Of a stretch of 64,000 bases of DNA, positions 40,638 to 48,831 are shown one piece after another (position 1 is the first letter of the stretch; each line of letters begins with the position of its first letter). Origin of the DNA: Massilia putida (GTDB lineage: Bacteria > Pseudomonadota > Gammaproteobacteria > Burkholderiales > Burkholderiaceae_D); the NCBI RefSeq assembly GCF_001941825.1, contig NZ_CP019036.1, forward strand, positions 1 through 64,000, given 5' to 3'. The notes beneath the pieces were generated by a model, which was not told the DNA's origin, did no database searches, and saw nothing but the letters and a program-made list of their open reading frames with translations. The translations under genes and the position numbers were made by a program.

Positions 40638-41783
40638 ATGACCGCGCAGGTTTACGATTTTGGGGACGCTCTCGGCGCCGGGTTTGCTGAAATGATGGAG
40701 TCCGGACGAGGCTACCAACTGGCGGTCGTGAAGTTTTCCGACATCAAGGTATCGCCGCAGATCCGCGAACAGATGGAGGACGAGACGAGCACGCTGCAGG
40801 AAATGGGCGGCAGTATCAAGCAGCACGGCATCTTGCAGACGATGTTGCTTCGACCGATCCCAGGTCCGATCCCGTACGAGCTGGTTGCCGGCGGCCGTCG
40901 CTATGCTAGTGCGACCCTTGTTGGCGAAACCGAAGGGCCATGCCTCATCAAGGAAATGACCGACGAGCAGAAGGACGACATTCAGCTTGCCGAGAACATC
41001 CAGCGGAAAAATCTTACGCAGATTGAGGAAGCAAAGAAGGTGCAGCGGGATCTCGACGCGGCCAATGGCGATGTCGAGGCCGTCATGGCCAAGCATCACA
41101 AGGGCCGTGCGTGGGTGTCGAAGATGCTTGGGTTATTGAAGTTGTCGGACCAGGCCCGGCGTCTGCTGTCGGAAAATATCAGCGCCGACCTTGAAGTGAT
41201 CGGCAAGGTCAAAGCGATCGAGAAGGTCGATCCCGAGGCCGCGAAAAGCCTTGTGGACGAATTGGCCGCCACGCGCGGTAAGGAGGACGCCAGGAAGAAG
41301 GCCGATGCGGTGAAGGATCGCGTGAAGCCGAAGGCCGAAAAGTCGGCGCCTGCAGATCCGGCCGCCGAGAGCGATACGCGCACGCTGACATTACCAGGTG
41401 TCGACGCGGTAAAAAATTTCGCGGACGCGAAAATCGAGCAGCCTGCACAGGTTGCAGCCAAATCGTCCGCAGTTGATGCGCGCCAGTTTCTGGACCGGGC
41501 CTATGGGCTGATTTTCGAGGACGGGGCTAGTCCGAAAACCGTTGCAATGTCGTGGGAAGAGGGCGAACGCGCGGCAGTTGAAGCGGTCCTTCATAAGCAC
41601 TATCACGACGGTAGCGTGATCTCCGAGGCGAAGGTACCGCGTGAAATCATGCAGGGCCTGCGTGACGGTAAATTTGGCGCAGATGGTGTTGGCGCCTTCG
41701 CCATGATGGCGTTCCTTCATGGCACGATGAAGGATGCACAACCGTTCGACGTCGTTCAAATTCTCGCGTTGGCTAAAGCGTGA
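40638..41783 (+). CDS. parB: ParB/KorB-type DNA-binding partition protein
   Basis: A 381-residue protein. The ParB N-terminal domain spans about 30-125 (KVSPQIREQMED...GSIKQHGILQTMLLRPIPG...ELVAGGRRYASA; NIQRKNLTQIEEAKKVQRDL). An HTH follows (HHKGRAWVSKMLGLLKLSDQARRLL). The linker at about 205-275 is Lys/Ala-rich and holds a backbone palindrome (FADAK). The C-terminal 100 residues are unusual for ParB and may be a dimer domain. It is the best candidate to bind the dispersed palindrome, as KorB does on IncP plasmids. Confidence 0.88.
   Translation: MTAQVYDFGDALGAGFAEMMESGRGYQLAVVKFSDIKVSPQIREQMEDETSTLQEMGGSIKQHGILQTMLLRPIPGPIPYELVAGGRRYASATLVGETEGPCLIKEMTDEQKDDIQLAENIQRKNLTQIEEAKKVQRDLDAANGDVEAVMAKHHKGRAWVSKMLGLLKLSDQARRLLSENISADLEVIGKVKAIEKVDPEAAKSLVDELAATRGKEDARKKADAVKDRVKPKAEKSAPADPAAESDTRTLTLPGVDAVKNFADAKIEQPAQVAAKSSAVDARQFLDRAYGLIFEDGASPKTVAMSWEEGERAAVEAVLHKHYHDGSVISEAKVPREIMQGLRDGKFGADGVGAFAMMAFLHGTMKDAQPFDVVQILALAKA
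41416..41434. promoter_or_regulatory. Backbone palindrome, copy 10, inside parB
   Basis: ATTTCGCGGACGCGAAAAT, in the parB linker (NFADAK). It is the rightmost copy; no copy is found from here to 64 kb. Confidence 0.8.
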
Positions 41784-41838
41784 CGATCGAGCCGGGCCGG
41801 TTCTACCGGTCCGGAGTGTGTTTTCTCCAGGAGCGATC

Positions 41839-42318
41839 ATGAGCTTACAAGATGCTGTTGAAGTGCTGACCAGGTTGGGAAGTGGCCAAGAGCTACCCGG
41901 TCGATCGCAGATCATCGCCGCCGCGCTGGCGGCAGAGACGGTTACGCTTGATATGCCGGGTCGAGATATTCAGGATGCCGCCGCCGGCTTGAAGACTCTC
42001 GCTGTTGGTCAAAGGCTGTTTCTGGATGAGGCCGGCCGCGCGCGCGCATTGCACTTGGCTAATGTTCTCGCTGCTTATGACTGGCGGAAGGAGCGCGGCT
42101 ATGTTGGGCGCGGTGGGGTCGTCGTTTTTTATGCCGGGAAAATCAATAGCTGGGTGAATGAGCTGCGTAACCCGGATCATTGGGTTGCTGGAGCTGTTGC
42201 CGTGAACGAGGCAGGGAATTCATGGCTTGCTATCGGGGGCGACGAACAAAATGGTGCGACCGCGTGGAAACCCCAATGGGTTGATGGCCGGATTGCCGAA
42301 GTAGTAAGTACATCATAA
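41839..42318 (+). CDS. Unknown protein between parB and korA
   Basis: A 159-residue protein (MSLQDAVEVLTRLGSGQELPG...). GRGGVVVFYAGKINSWVNELRNP and WLAIGGDEQNG are its most distinctive parts. No signal peptide or membrane segment is seen. The ATG at 41839 has CCAGGAG upstream; the longer frame overlaps parB. It is probably part of the parAB-korA operon, 55 bp after parB and 7 bp before korA. Function unknown. Confidence 0.65.
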   Translation: MSLQDAVEVLTRLGSGQELPGRSQIIAAALAAETVTLDMPGRDIQDAAAGLKTLAVGQRLFLDEAGRARALHLANVLAAYDWRKERGYVGRGGVVVFYAGKINSWVNELRNPDHWVAGAVAVNEAGNSWLAIGGDEQNGATAWKPQWVDGRIAEVVSTS

Positions 42319-42325
42319 AAATATC

Positions 42326-42691
42326 ATGCCTAAAACCCTTCATCGTAGCCTCACGCCGGCTGAGTTTCATGCGTGCGTGCCTTTGGTTCCCCAACTGTCG
42401 CCGGAACGTGTCTCAGCTGCGCGCGCTGTATTGGTGGACGATGAAAAGCAGGTTGAGGTAGCAAACCGGTACGGGATCACCAGGCAAGCCGTAAATGGCT
42501 CCGTCAAAGCCATGTGGGAAATCTTTCAGAGCTACCAGGCCGCAAAACAGATCGAGGTCGACATGACCGAGGCGGCGTTGCCTCCAGGCTGGAGGGTAGC
42601 CACGGTGGCCGCACCAGGCGAAATGCTAGACCGATTGCGCGTGGACGCGGCCGCAGCAGCAGCAGCAGCAGCGGCCGGAATCGAGTGTTGA
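42326..42691 (+). CDS. korA: KorA/TrfB-type transcriptional repressor
   Basis: A 121-residue protein. Residues 8-70 (LTPAEFHACVPLVPQLSPERVSAARAVL..., QVEVANRYGITRQAVNGSVKAMWEIF) match the TrfB/KorA family, with the HTH at about 45-66. KorA represses replication, partition and transfer operons on IncP-like plasmids. The C-terminus ends in a run of 10 alanines from a GCA microsatellite (42651-42672). A terminator follows 34 bp later. Confidence 0.8.
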   Translation: MPKTLHRSLTPAEFHACVPLVPQLSPERVSAARAVLVDDEKQVEVANRYGITRQAVNGSVKAMWEIFQSYQAAKQIEVDMTEAALPPGWRVATVAAPGEMLDRLRVDAAAAAAAAAAGIEC

Positions 42692-42724
42692 GCTTCGTCC
42701 GTAGGATAGGCCGTAAACAAAAAA

Positions 42725-42744
42725 GCCCGGTCATGGGACCGGGC
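42725..42744 (+). terminator. Terminator after korA
   Basis: GCCCGGTC-ATGG-GACCGGGC, an 8-bp GC stem 34 bp after the korA stop. It is preceded by an A-run (42718-42724), so it is also suited to stop transcription from the right. Confidence 0.7.
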
Positions 42745-42919
42745 CGAAATATCAACGTAAGCCGGGGAACTCGTCCACTGCTCACGATGCGGATTATACC
42801 ACTAGGCTAATCCTACGTATCCGGACATAGAGGCAAAGGCTGCTGAGAGAGCGGACTGTAGTGGTCTAATGTTCCCGGACACCTCGATAGGTGGATAATT
42901 CACCTTCGAAGGAGTTTAC

Positions 42920-43064
42920 ATGACCAGGCAGCGCCGCAATTTCGATCCCAGCTTCAAGCTCGAGGTCGTCCGTATGATCACAGAACAGGGTCTCAGTATC
43001 TCGCATGTCAGCCAGACGATGGACGTTGGCGTGACCTCGATACGTCGTTGGATGGAGCAGTACG
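42920..43064 (+). pseudogene. IS3-family orfA, 5' part
   Basis: From the ATG at 42920 (GGAG upstream) the frame encodes MTRQRRNFDPSFKLEVVRMI...VTSIRRWMEQY, the HTH of an IS3-family OrfA. It is cut at 43064 by the transposon. The rest continues in frame at 52305-52456 ([12 protein letters not shown]...[10 protein letters not shown]). Removing the transposon and one AGTACG copy restores an intact gene of about 100 codons, leading into orfB. Confidence 0.88.
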
Positions 43065-43233
43065 TGTAGTGACCTGCATTTGAAACAGGCCCGACCAGCA
43101 TTCCAGCCGATTCTCGGCCCGAATTAACTGCAACTGACGGCCTCCGCAAACCAGCATTGACTGCGAGCGAACCTGCATTTATCCGCGCCGACCTGCATTC
43201 CATCACCGCGAACCAGCATTATTTGCAACTGAC
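43065..43233. repeat. Left terminal inverted repeat of the transposon
   Basis: 169 bp, with six copies of ACC-(T/A)-GCATT, which are probable transposase-binding sites. The right end (52130-52298) repeats this in inverse order with about 20 mismatches after the first 55 bp. Confidence 0.85.
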
Positions 43234-43336
43234 GATGTACCACGAACCCGGCAGATCGCGCCCCTTTCGGCCAAATTTGCCCATCCCCTAGAAAAGGTAA
43301 AAGTTGCGTAACTCTATGCCGGCTTTACCACTTATC

Positions 43337-43364
43337 AATACACAATTACATGATATGGTGTATT
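43337..43364. promoter_or_regulatory. Operator upstream of the ArsR gene
   Basis: AATACAC (43337-43343) and GTGTATT (43358-43364), 14 bp apart, end 8 bp before the arsR-like ATG. This AT-rich dyad is typical of ArsR/SmtB operators. Confidence 0.6.
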
Positions 43365-43372
43365 ATTAGCGT

Positions 43373-43744
43373 ATGACCAAAGAAACTACCTCCTGCCGTC
43401 GCCCCAAGCCGGTGCTCGCCGAGCGCCCGTTGCTGACATCTGCCGAATCGGACGATGTCGCGAACCTATTCAAAATTCTTTCGAATCCGACCCGATTGCG
43501 CATTCTGCACGCGCTCGCACGCAAGCAGGAATTGTGTGTCACGGATTTGGCTGCGCTGGTAAATATGAAGGCGCAAGCTGTCTCGAATCAATTGCAGCGT
43601 CTGGTTGACCGAAAAATGCTTGCGTGCCGACGTGACGGCACGCACTCGTACTACCGCATCGCCGATCCCTGTGTGGCCGAGCTGCTCGATTCCGGCATCT
43701 GTTTGCTGGAAGACACGAATTCGCCGTGCGGCGCGTCATGCTGA
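43373..43744 (+). CDS. ArsR-family metal-sensing regulator
   Basis: A 123-residue ArsR/SmtB-type repressor. The winged HTH spans about 25-95 (LFKILSNPTRLRILHALARKQELCVTDLAALVNMKAQAVSNQLQRL). One Cys sits in the alpha-3 motif (ELCVTDL). The C-terminus is Cys-rich (PCVAELLDSGICLLEDTNSPCGASC), as in CmtR/KmtR-type sensors. It should bind the operator upstream and release on a thiophilic metal. It overlaps the next gene, so it regulates the cargo operon directly. The inducing ion is unknown. Confidence 0.85.
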   Translation: MTKETTSCRRPKPVLAERPLLTSAESDDVANLFKILSNPTRLRILHALARKQELCVTDLAALVNMKAQAVSNQLQRLVDRKMLACRRDGTHSYYRIADPCVAELLDSGICLLEDTNSPCGASC

Positions 43745-44679
43745 AACGTGCTGTGTGGGCGGCCGCTATGCTCGGATCAGCCATACCCACTGAAATATGG
43801 GCGCAAGGCGCTACCGTCGCTGGTGGGGTGGACTTGCGCGCCTCCACCCTGGACGGCGCTACCGGGCGACTGGAAGGGGCGTTTCTCAATTATCGACAGG
43901 TGATCGTGGCTGATGGCGTGGATCGCTGGATTGTCGTCGCCCAAGCCGACAGCGGGACCAACGCAGACCACCCTCATCTCTACCAGTCCTATCTCCAGTA
44001 CAAAGGCCCTTTGGGACGCTGGAATGCTGTCGCCGGGCGTTTCATTGTTCCTTTCGGACTGTTGGCTACCTATGACAGCGAACGCCAGTTGCTCACCACG
44101 ATCGAGGCGCTGAGTACCGGTATCAAACTTGCCCAGGGAGCGGAGTTGCACGGTTTTCGGGGGGACGGCACCTATGCCCTGGCCCTGACGACGGCACCTG
44201 GTGGACGCGGAGCAGTAGTGACCGGCCGCCTCGCGCGCAACTGGGATGGCGGCAACATGGGCATTTCTTTGCTGAGCGGCTTGCTGCCTGAAACGACGAC
44301 CAAGGAAAGCCTCGAACGGGTCAACAGCATTCTGGACAATGTTCAAGTCGTTGCCAAGCGCCGGCTCGCAGTGGACGCAACGTTGCAAAACGGCCCCGAT
44401 TTGGTCCGCAGTGAGCTAATTGCCGGTACCGACGACGGACGTTTCGTAAAAGGGGCATACCTCAACTACGAGCGGTCACTGAATGCGGCATGGACCCTGG
44501 GCGCCGATGTCGGTTTTTGGGCTGGATCGTCTGCGCGGCGGCGCTATGGATTGGCGCTATCGCGCAGCTTCGACAATAGCGTCGTTTTGCGCACCGCCTA
44601 CGTCAATGCCGACGATGCAGAAGGCAAGAGCCATCAACTTTTGGTCCAACTTTATTGGGAGTTTTCGCATGCGCTTTAA
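43738..44679 (+). CDS. Predicted outer-membrane or periplasmic protein of the cargo operon
   Basis: A 313-residue protein. A signal peptide of MLKRAVWAAAMLGSAIPTEIWAQ is followed by beta-rich sequence (GGVDLRASTLDGATGRLEGAF, GRWNAVAGRFIVPFG, LLVQLYWEFSHAL). It is likely an outer-membrane beta-barrel, judging by the alternating strands and aromatic C-terminus. I do not recognise the family. The ATG at 43738 overlaps the ArsR stop; a GTG at 43726 is an alternative. Confidence 0.65.
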   Translation: MLKRAVWAAAMLGSAIPTEIWAQGATVAGGVDLRASTLDGATGRLEGAFLNYRQVIVADGVDRWIVVAQADSGTNADHPHLYQSYLQYKGPLGRWNAVAGRFIVPFGLLATYDSERQLLTTIEALSTGIKLAQGAELHGFRGDGTYALALTTAPGGRGAVVTGRLARNWDGGNMGISLLSGLLPETTTKESLERVNSILDNVQVVAKRRLAVDATLQNGPDLVRSELIAGTDDGRFVKGAYLNYERSLNAAWTLGADVGFWAGSSARRRYGLALSRSFDNSVVLRTAYVNADDAEGKSHQLLVQLYWEFSHAL

Positions 44680-45241
44680 GCATCTTATTGTCACCGCCGT
44701 CCTCGGGTTAACTGTCACCCCCGCCTTCGCTGATGTATGCGTCTGGCGCGACCCGGAACAGACCATGACGAAAATCTTCCCGGAAGCAAAAGACTACCGA
44801 ACCGTCGACGTGCGCTTGACCCCGGCGCTGCAAGCACGTATCGAAACGGCGATTGCGCGCAAGCTTACGCCCGGCGAAGCCGATTCCTGGACGTATTACT
44901 CTTTAGTCGGCGCGGGAGGTAAACCGGTCGGCATCGTCCTGGCCGACGCGGAAAAAGGCGAATACGGCGTGATCGAAATGGTGATGGGCATCGATCTCTC
45001 GGGAAAAATCCGCCAGCTCTATATCCAGCGCAGCCGCGAGCGTAAGGCCAAGGAACTGGCGTCGCCCGCCTTTCTGCACCAGTTCGACGGTAAGAATGCC
45101 GCCGATACGTTCGAGATCGGTCGCACCGTGACACCGGTTGACGGCGCTGACCTGGCTAGCAGGGAAATCGCCTTCGGCGTCAAGAAGATGCTGACCTTTC
45201 ACCATGAACTTTCCAATACCACCAAGGAGCAAAAAAAATGA
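44669..45241 (+). CDS. Periplasmic FMN_bind-like protein
   Basis: A 190-residue secreted protein (MRFKHLIVTAVLGLTVTPAFADVC). The C-terminal half matches the FMN_bind fold of RnfG/NosR proteins (YGVIEMVMGIDLSGKIRQLYI...FLHQFDGK...IGRTVTPVDGADLASREIAFGV). In covalent flavoproteins the motif is SGAT with the FMN on Thr. Here it reads DGAD, so the attachment Thr is missing. It may bind FMN loosely or have a structural role. It overlaps both neighbours by a few bases. Confidence 0.75.
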   Translation: MRFKHLIVTAVLGLTVTPAFADVCVWRDPEQTMTKIFPEAKDYRTVDVRLTPALQARIETAIARKLTPGEADSWTYYSLVGAGGKPVGIVLADAEKGEYGVIEMVMGIDLSGKIRQLYIQRSRERKAKELASPAFLHQFDGKNAADTFEIGRTVTPVDGADLASREIAFGVKKMLTFHHELSNTTKEQKK

Positions 45242-45621
45242 CAGCCATGACTTCGATTACCCGTCTCTTCTGCATCGGCTCTCTGCTGGCCGCTTTTTCA
45301 CATAACGCGCTTGCGCAAGACAAGCAGTTTGGCGCATCGATACCGAAGGAGACGCAGACGGTCGCCCTGAGCGAAGTCGTCAAGCATCCTGACCTGTACA
45401 AGGGCAAGACCCTGGCGGTGACCGGCACGCTAGGCGACATGTGCTCGGACGGCGACGATTTCTTTTTCAAGGACAAGTTCGACTTGATTGAAGTGGTCCC
45501 GCCACGTGGTGTCACGCTGCCGTACAAGGACATGAAAGGTGCCAAGACGCGGGTGTATGGCAAGGTGATGGTGCGCCGGGGCGAGGTCCACATTGATGCG
45601 CAAGGGGTGGCATTCGAATGA
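45238..45621 (+). CDS. Periplasmic OB-fold-like protein (DUF4920-like)
   Basis: A 127-residue secreted protein with a signal peptide ending near AFSHNALAQ. The segment VALSEVVKHPDLYKGKTLAVTGTLGDMCSDGDDFFFKD resembles DUF4920-type OB folds that often bind metal through Cys. Only one mature Cys (GDMCSD) remains. It overlaps the FMN_bind-like gene by 4 bases (ATGA) and the permease gene by 4. Confidence 0.65.
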   Translation: MTAMTSITRLFCIGSLLAAFSHNALAQDKQFGASIPKETQTVALSEVVKHPDLYKGKTLAVTGTLGDMCSDGDDFFFKDKFDLIEVVPPRGVTLPYKDMKGAKTRVYGKVMVRRGEVHIDAQGVAFE

Positions 45622-46778
45622 ATCTTGTCACCTTAAGTTTGCGCAATCTGGAGCGGCGCAAGGTCAGGACGGCATTGACGATGCTCGGTGTGGCGATTGC
45701 CGCTGCATCGCTGTTTGCGATGCTGTCGTTCAATCGCGGCTTCGAGCAGGCGATGATTCAGGAAATGTCGGACTCTGGAATCCATCTGTTCGTATCGACT
45801 GAAGGCTGCCCGATGGAAGCGGCCTCGCTGGCACTGCACGGCGGCGAGATCCCGAAATTTCTGTCTGCGAACAGCCTGCCATTGATCAAGGACACGGTCG
45901 GCGTGAAGGAAGCGGCCGGCCTCCTAATTTTTTCGCAGGCCAGTAGCAACGGCAAGGGCACGGACCTGTTTTACGGCATCGGCGAGGCCATGCGCAAGCT
46001 CAAGCCGCACTGGAAAATTCGCGGTAGCTGGTTCACCAGCTCCGACTCGATCATTCTTGGTGCCGAAGCTGCCAAAGTGGAAAAACGCGAGGTCGGCGAC
46101 AAAATCTATTTCCAGAATATCGACCATGAGTTCGTCGTCTCTGGGATCATCGAACGTACGGGGTCGGAGGACGATGGATTTTTCTATCTCCCGCTGGAGA
46201 CCGCTCAGAAGATCTTCCACAAGGAGGGCAAGCTGACCGGCGTGGCGGTCTCGCTCAGCAACGTCGAGAAAATCGCCGATGTGAAAGACCGACTGGAAAC
46301 TATTCCCGATATCTATGTTGTGACGTCGCAGCAGATGATGGATCAGATTGGCAAACTGGTCTCGTCCAGCAAGACCTTGATGTTCGCGGTGCTGGCAATT
46401 GCTCTGGTGATCAGTCTTTTGGGCGTATTGAATACCATCCTGATGACGGTGTTTGAAATGACCCGCGAATTCGGCTATTTGCGCTGCGTGGGCGCATCAC
46501 GATCCGCCATTGTCAAACTGGTGCTGATGGAAACCGGATTGTTGTGTCTCGGTGGCGCAGCCTTCGGCGTCGCCGCCGGCGCCGCGCTGTCGTCGGGCAT
46601 CGACAACTTGATTCGCCATGTATTGCCGTATGCGCCGTCAGGTCAAATGGTGGCGCCGCACGCTTCGATCATGGCCATGACGGTCGCGATGGCTGTGGCG
46701 GCAGGCCTGGTCGCCGGCATAATTCCGGCAATGCGCGCCTCCTTCATTTCTCCCAAACAGGCGGTCCGTTATGAATGA
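45618..46778 (+). CDS. MacB/FtsX-type ABC permease
   Basis: A 386-residue inner-membrane protein with the MacB/LolC layout: one N-terminal membrane segment, a periplasmic domain of about 230 residues (about 45-265, MacB_PCD-like) and three C-terminal segments (FtsX domain, about 268-380). MacB-type systems do not transport across the inner membrane alone; they use ATP to move periplasmic substrates outward or pass force. It is paired with the ATPase that follows after an 8-bp overlap. Confidence 0.88.
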   Translation: MNLVTLSLRNLERRKVRTALTMLGVAIAAASLFAMLSFNRGFEQAMIQEMSDSGIHLFVSTEGCPMEAASLALHGGEIPKFLSANSLPLIKDTVGVKEAAGLLIFSQASSNGKGTDLFYGIGEAMRKLKPHWKIRGSWFTSSDSIILGAEAAKVEKREVGDKIYFQNIDHEFVVSGIIERTGSEDDGFFYLPLETAQKIFHKEGKLTGVAVSLSNVEKIADVKDRLETIPDIYVVTSQQMMDQIGKLVSSSKTLMFAVLAIALVISLLGVLNTILMTVFEMTREFGYLRCVGASRSAIVKLVLMETGLLCLGGAAFGVAAGAALSSGIDNLIRHVLPYAPSGQMVAPHASIMAMTVAMAVAAGLVAGIIPAMRASFISPKQAVRYE

Positions 46779-47433
46779 TCTGATTACATTGAGAGAAGCC
46801 GTCAAGACACACCATCGCGGCACGGAAGCCATTCATGCTGTCGATCACGTGTCTCTAACTGTCGCCCAAGGGGAGTTTGTTGCAGTCGTGGGGCCATCCG
46901 GCTCCGGCAAGACGACACTGCTGGAGTTGATCGGCGCGATTGACAAGCCATCGGCCGGGGAGATTACGATTGACGGGCAAAGCGTGACGGCTATGAATGA
47001 TGCCGCGCTGACGCGCCTGCGCAGCCGCACAATCGGCTTCGTGTTTCAGCAGTTTTTTCTACTGCCAACGCTAACCGCAGCGGAAAACGTCGCTTTGCCC
47101 GCGATGTTCGCGGGAAAAAGCAATGCCGACCGGCGCGCGCGCGAATTGCTGTCCCTGGTTGGATTGGATGGCCGCGAGGATCACTTACCGTCCCAACTGT
47201 CGGGCGGACAGATGCAGCGCGTAGCGATTGCGCGCGCACTGATCAATGACCCGAAGATTCTGTTGGCGGACGAGCCGACCGGCAGTCTTGATTCGGTCGC
47301 CGCGCAAGGTATATTCGATACCTTGCGCAGCCTGCACCAGTCAGGCACGACCGTTCTGGTCGTGACCCATAACCCAGACCTGGCGGCCGCCTGCGGTCGC
47401 GTCATTCGCATGCGTGACGGGAAGATTCATTGA
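46771..47433 (+). CDS. LolD/MacB-type ABC ATPase
   Basis: A 220-residue ATPase. Walker A is GPSGSGKTTLLELI, the signature is LSGGQMQRVAIARAL, Walker B is ILLADEPTG, and the switch His lies in VVTHNPDLA. It is the partner of the upstream permease. Together they form a tripartite-like exporter with the beta-barrel protein at 43738-44679 as a possible outlet. Confidence 0.92.
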   Translation: MNDLITLREAVKTHHRGTEAIHAVDHVSLTVAQGEFVAVVGPSGSGKTTLLELIGAIDKPSAGEITIDGQSVTAMNDAALTRLRSRTIGFVFQQFFLLPTLTAAENVALPAMFAGKSNADRRARELLSLVGLDGREDHLPSQLSGGQMQRVAIARALINDPKILLADEPTGSLDSVAAQGIFDTLRSLHQSGTTVLVVTHNPDLAAACGRVIRMRDGKIH

Positions 47434-47472
47434 GTTGGCCGGCTTCGACTATGTAGAGATAAGGAAAACAAG

Positions 47473-47973
47473 ATGAACACGAAGTCGAAGATTACCCTTT
47501 CGGCGGCATTTTGCGTCGCCGGGGGCATCGCCGCTGTCGCGTGGGCGCAGCAGTCGTCATTAAGCGGAAAGTCTCCAATGGCCGGTATCCTGCTCAAGGA
47601 TAAAGCCCCGGAATTGCTGGAGCCGGACGAAGCCTTCAAATCAAGGGTGAGCGTCGTCGGTCCCAATAAGCTGGCGATCGATGTTACCCCGGCCGGCGGC
47701 TACTACGTGTACAAGGACAAAATCCGCGTGACCATCAAGAACGCGGGCGGTGCGTCGCTTGGAGCGGTTCACTTGCCGCCAGCGGAAACGAAAGTCGATC
47801 AAACTTTTGGCAAGACCGAGGTTTATCACCAGACCGTCAAGGTCGGCGTCGACCTGGTGCGGGTGCCAACATCGAAAAAGGTGACAGTGGTGACGACGTA
47901 CCAAGGCTGCAATGAAAAAATCGGCGTGTGTTATTCGCCGATTGAGAAGTCGGTAGATGTGGTCTTGCCTTGA
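47473..47973 (+). CDS. DsbD-alpha-like periplasmic protein
   Basis: A 166-residue secreted protein (MNTKSKITLSAAFCVAGGIAAVAWAQ). The C-terminal region YQGCNEKIGVCYSPIEKSV matches the N-terminal (alpha) domain of DsbD, with the redox Cys pair. DsbD itself has membrane and thioredoxin domains that are missing here. It may receive electrons from host DsbD and reduce thiols or hand over a metal. It follows the ATPase after 39 bp and closes the cargo operon. Confidence 0.82.
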   Translation: MNTKSKITLSAAFCVAGGIAAVAWAQQSSLSGKSPMAGILLKDKAPELLEPDEAFKSRVSVVGPNKLAIDVTPAGGYYVYKDKIRVTIKNAGGASLGAVHLPPAETKVDQTFGKTEVYHQTVKVGVDLVRVPTSKKVTVVTTYQGCNEKIGVCYSPIEKSVDVVLP

Positions 47974-48255
47974 GTGCCAAAGACAGACTCGACCAATTAT
48001 TGGGTTCAAGCGTTCGGAGATGGTAAAGCCGGTTCGTTAAACCTTGAATTCAGTCATCTACGAAAAATTTATCTTTTTTCAAGGGGCGAAACATCACCTT
48101 GTCATTCATGCAGGTCCAATAAACGAGGGTTTGTTGGACTCCTCCGTCCGGCCGGCGAGCGGCGGGTAGCTCAAGCACAACGACACTCCACAATCCCTTT
48201 CCAATATTCAAAGTCCAGCTATACTGAACTTTCGTGATTTCTTGGACAAGTCACC
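47974..48255. promoter_or_regulatory. Region between cargo and resolvase, possible res site
   Basis: There is no gene in this 282-bp stretch. AT-rich segments (48047-48072) and short dyads near 48205-48245 (AAAGTCCAGCTATACTGAAC) lie upstream of the resolvase, the usual place for a resolution site. I cannot define the subsites. Confidence 0.35.
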
Positions 48256-48831
48256 ATGCTAATTGGCTACGCCCGTGTTTCGACCGACGACCAGAACCTG
48301 GACCTGCAGCGCGACGCGTTACAGGCGGCCGGTTGCGAGCGCGTCTTTGAGGATATGGTGAGTGGAGCCAGGGCGGACCGCACCGGACTGACCACTCTCA
48401 TGAGCATGCTGCGTGCCGGCGACACGGTTGTCATCTGGCGGCTGGATCGGCTGGGCCGGTCGCTCAAGAACTTGATCGAGCTGGTCGAGCGGTTCGAAGC
48501 CGCCAAGGTCGGGCTGCGCAGTCTGCAAGAAAACATCGACACCACATCGAGCGGCGGCAAGCTGGTCTTTCATCTGTTCGGCGCACTGGCCGAGTTCGAG
48601 CGAAATCTGATCCGCGAGCGCACGCAAGCCGGACTGGTCGCGGCACGCGCGCGCGGTCGCATGGGCGGGCGGCCGACGCGACTTGATCCGGTCAAGCTCG
48701 CGCTTGCCGTGAAACTGCACCGGGAGCGTAACCACACCGTTGACGAAATCTGCAAGATGATGGGGATTTCCAAATCCACGCTCTACAATTATCTCGATAA
48801 GGCTGAGAGCGGTGGCGGCCGGGTGGCGTAA
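48256..48831 (+). CDS. Serine recombinase (resolvase)
   Basis: A 191-residue Tn3-type resolvase. The catalytic Ser9 is in MLIGYARVSTDDQNLDLQ. The conserved Arg motif RLDRLGRSLKNL and the C-terminal HTH (TVDEICKMMGISKSTLYNYL) are present. It should resolve cointegrates made during transposition. It overlaps the transposase gene by 20 bases. Confidence 0.93.
   Translation: MLIGYARVSTDDQNLDLQRDALQAAGCERVFEDMVSGARADRTGLTTLMSMLRAGDTVVIWRLDRLGRSLKNLIELVERFEAAKVGLRSLQENIDTTSSGGKLVFHLFGALAEFERNLIRERTQAGLVAARARGRMGGRPTRLDPVKLALAVKLHRERNHTVDEICKMMGISKSTLYNYLDKAESGGGRVA

Noticed and set aside
41734..41838. An N-terminal extension of the gene at 41839
   Set aside because: It overlaps the end of parB in another frame, and CCAGGAG is well placed for the ATG at 41839.
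42780..42815. A tRNA-like stretch on the minus strand after the korA terminator (GGATTAGCCTAGTGGTAT...)
   Set aside because: The D-arm-like part is suggestive, but I could not build an anticodon stem or a T-arm with GTTCRA, and no CCA-ready acceptor stem pairs. It is probably chance or a worn fragment.
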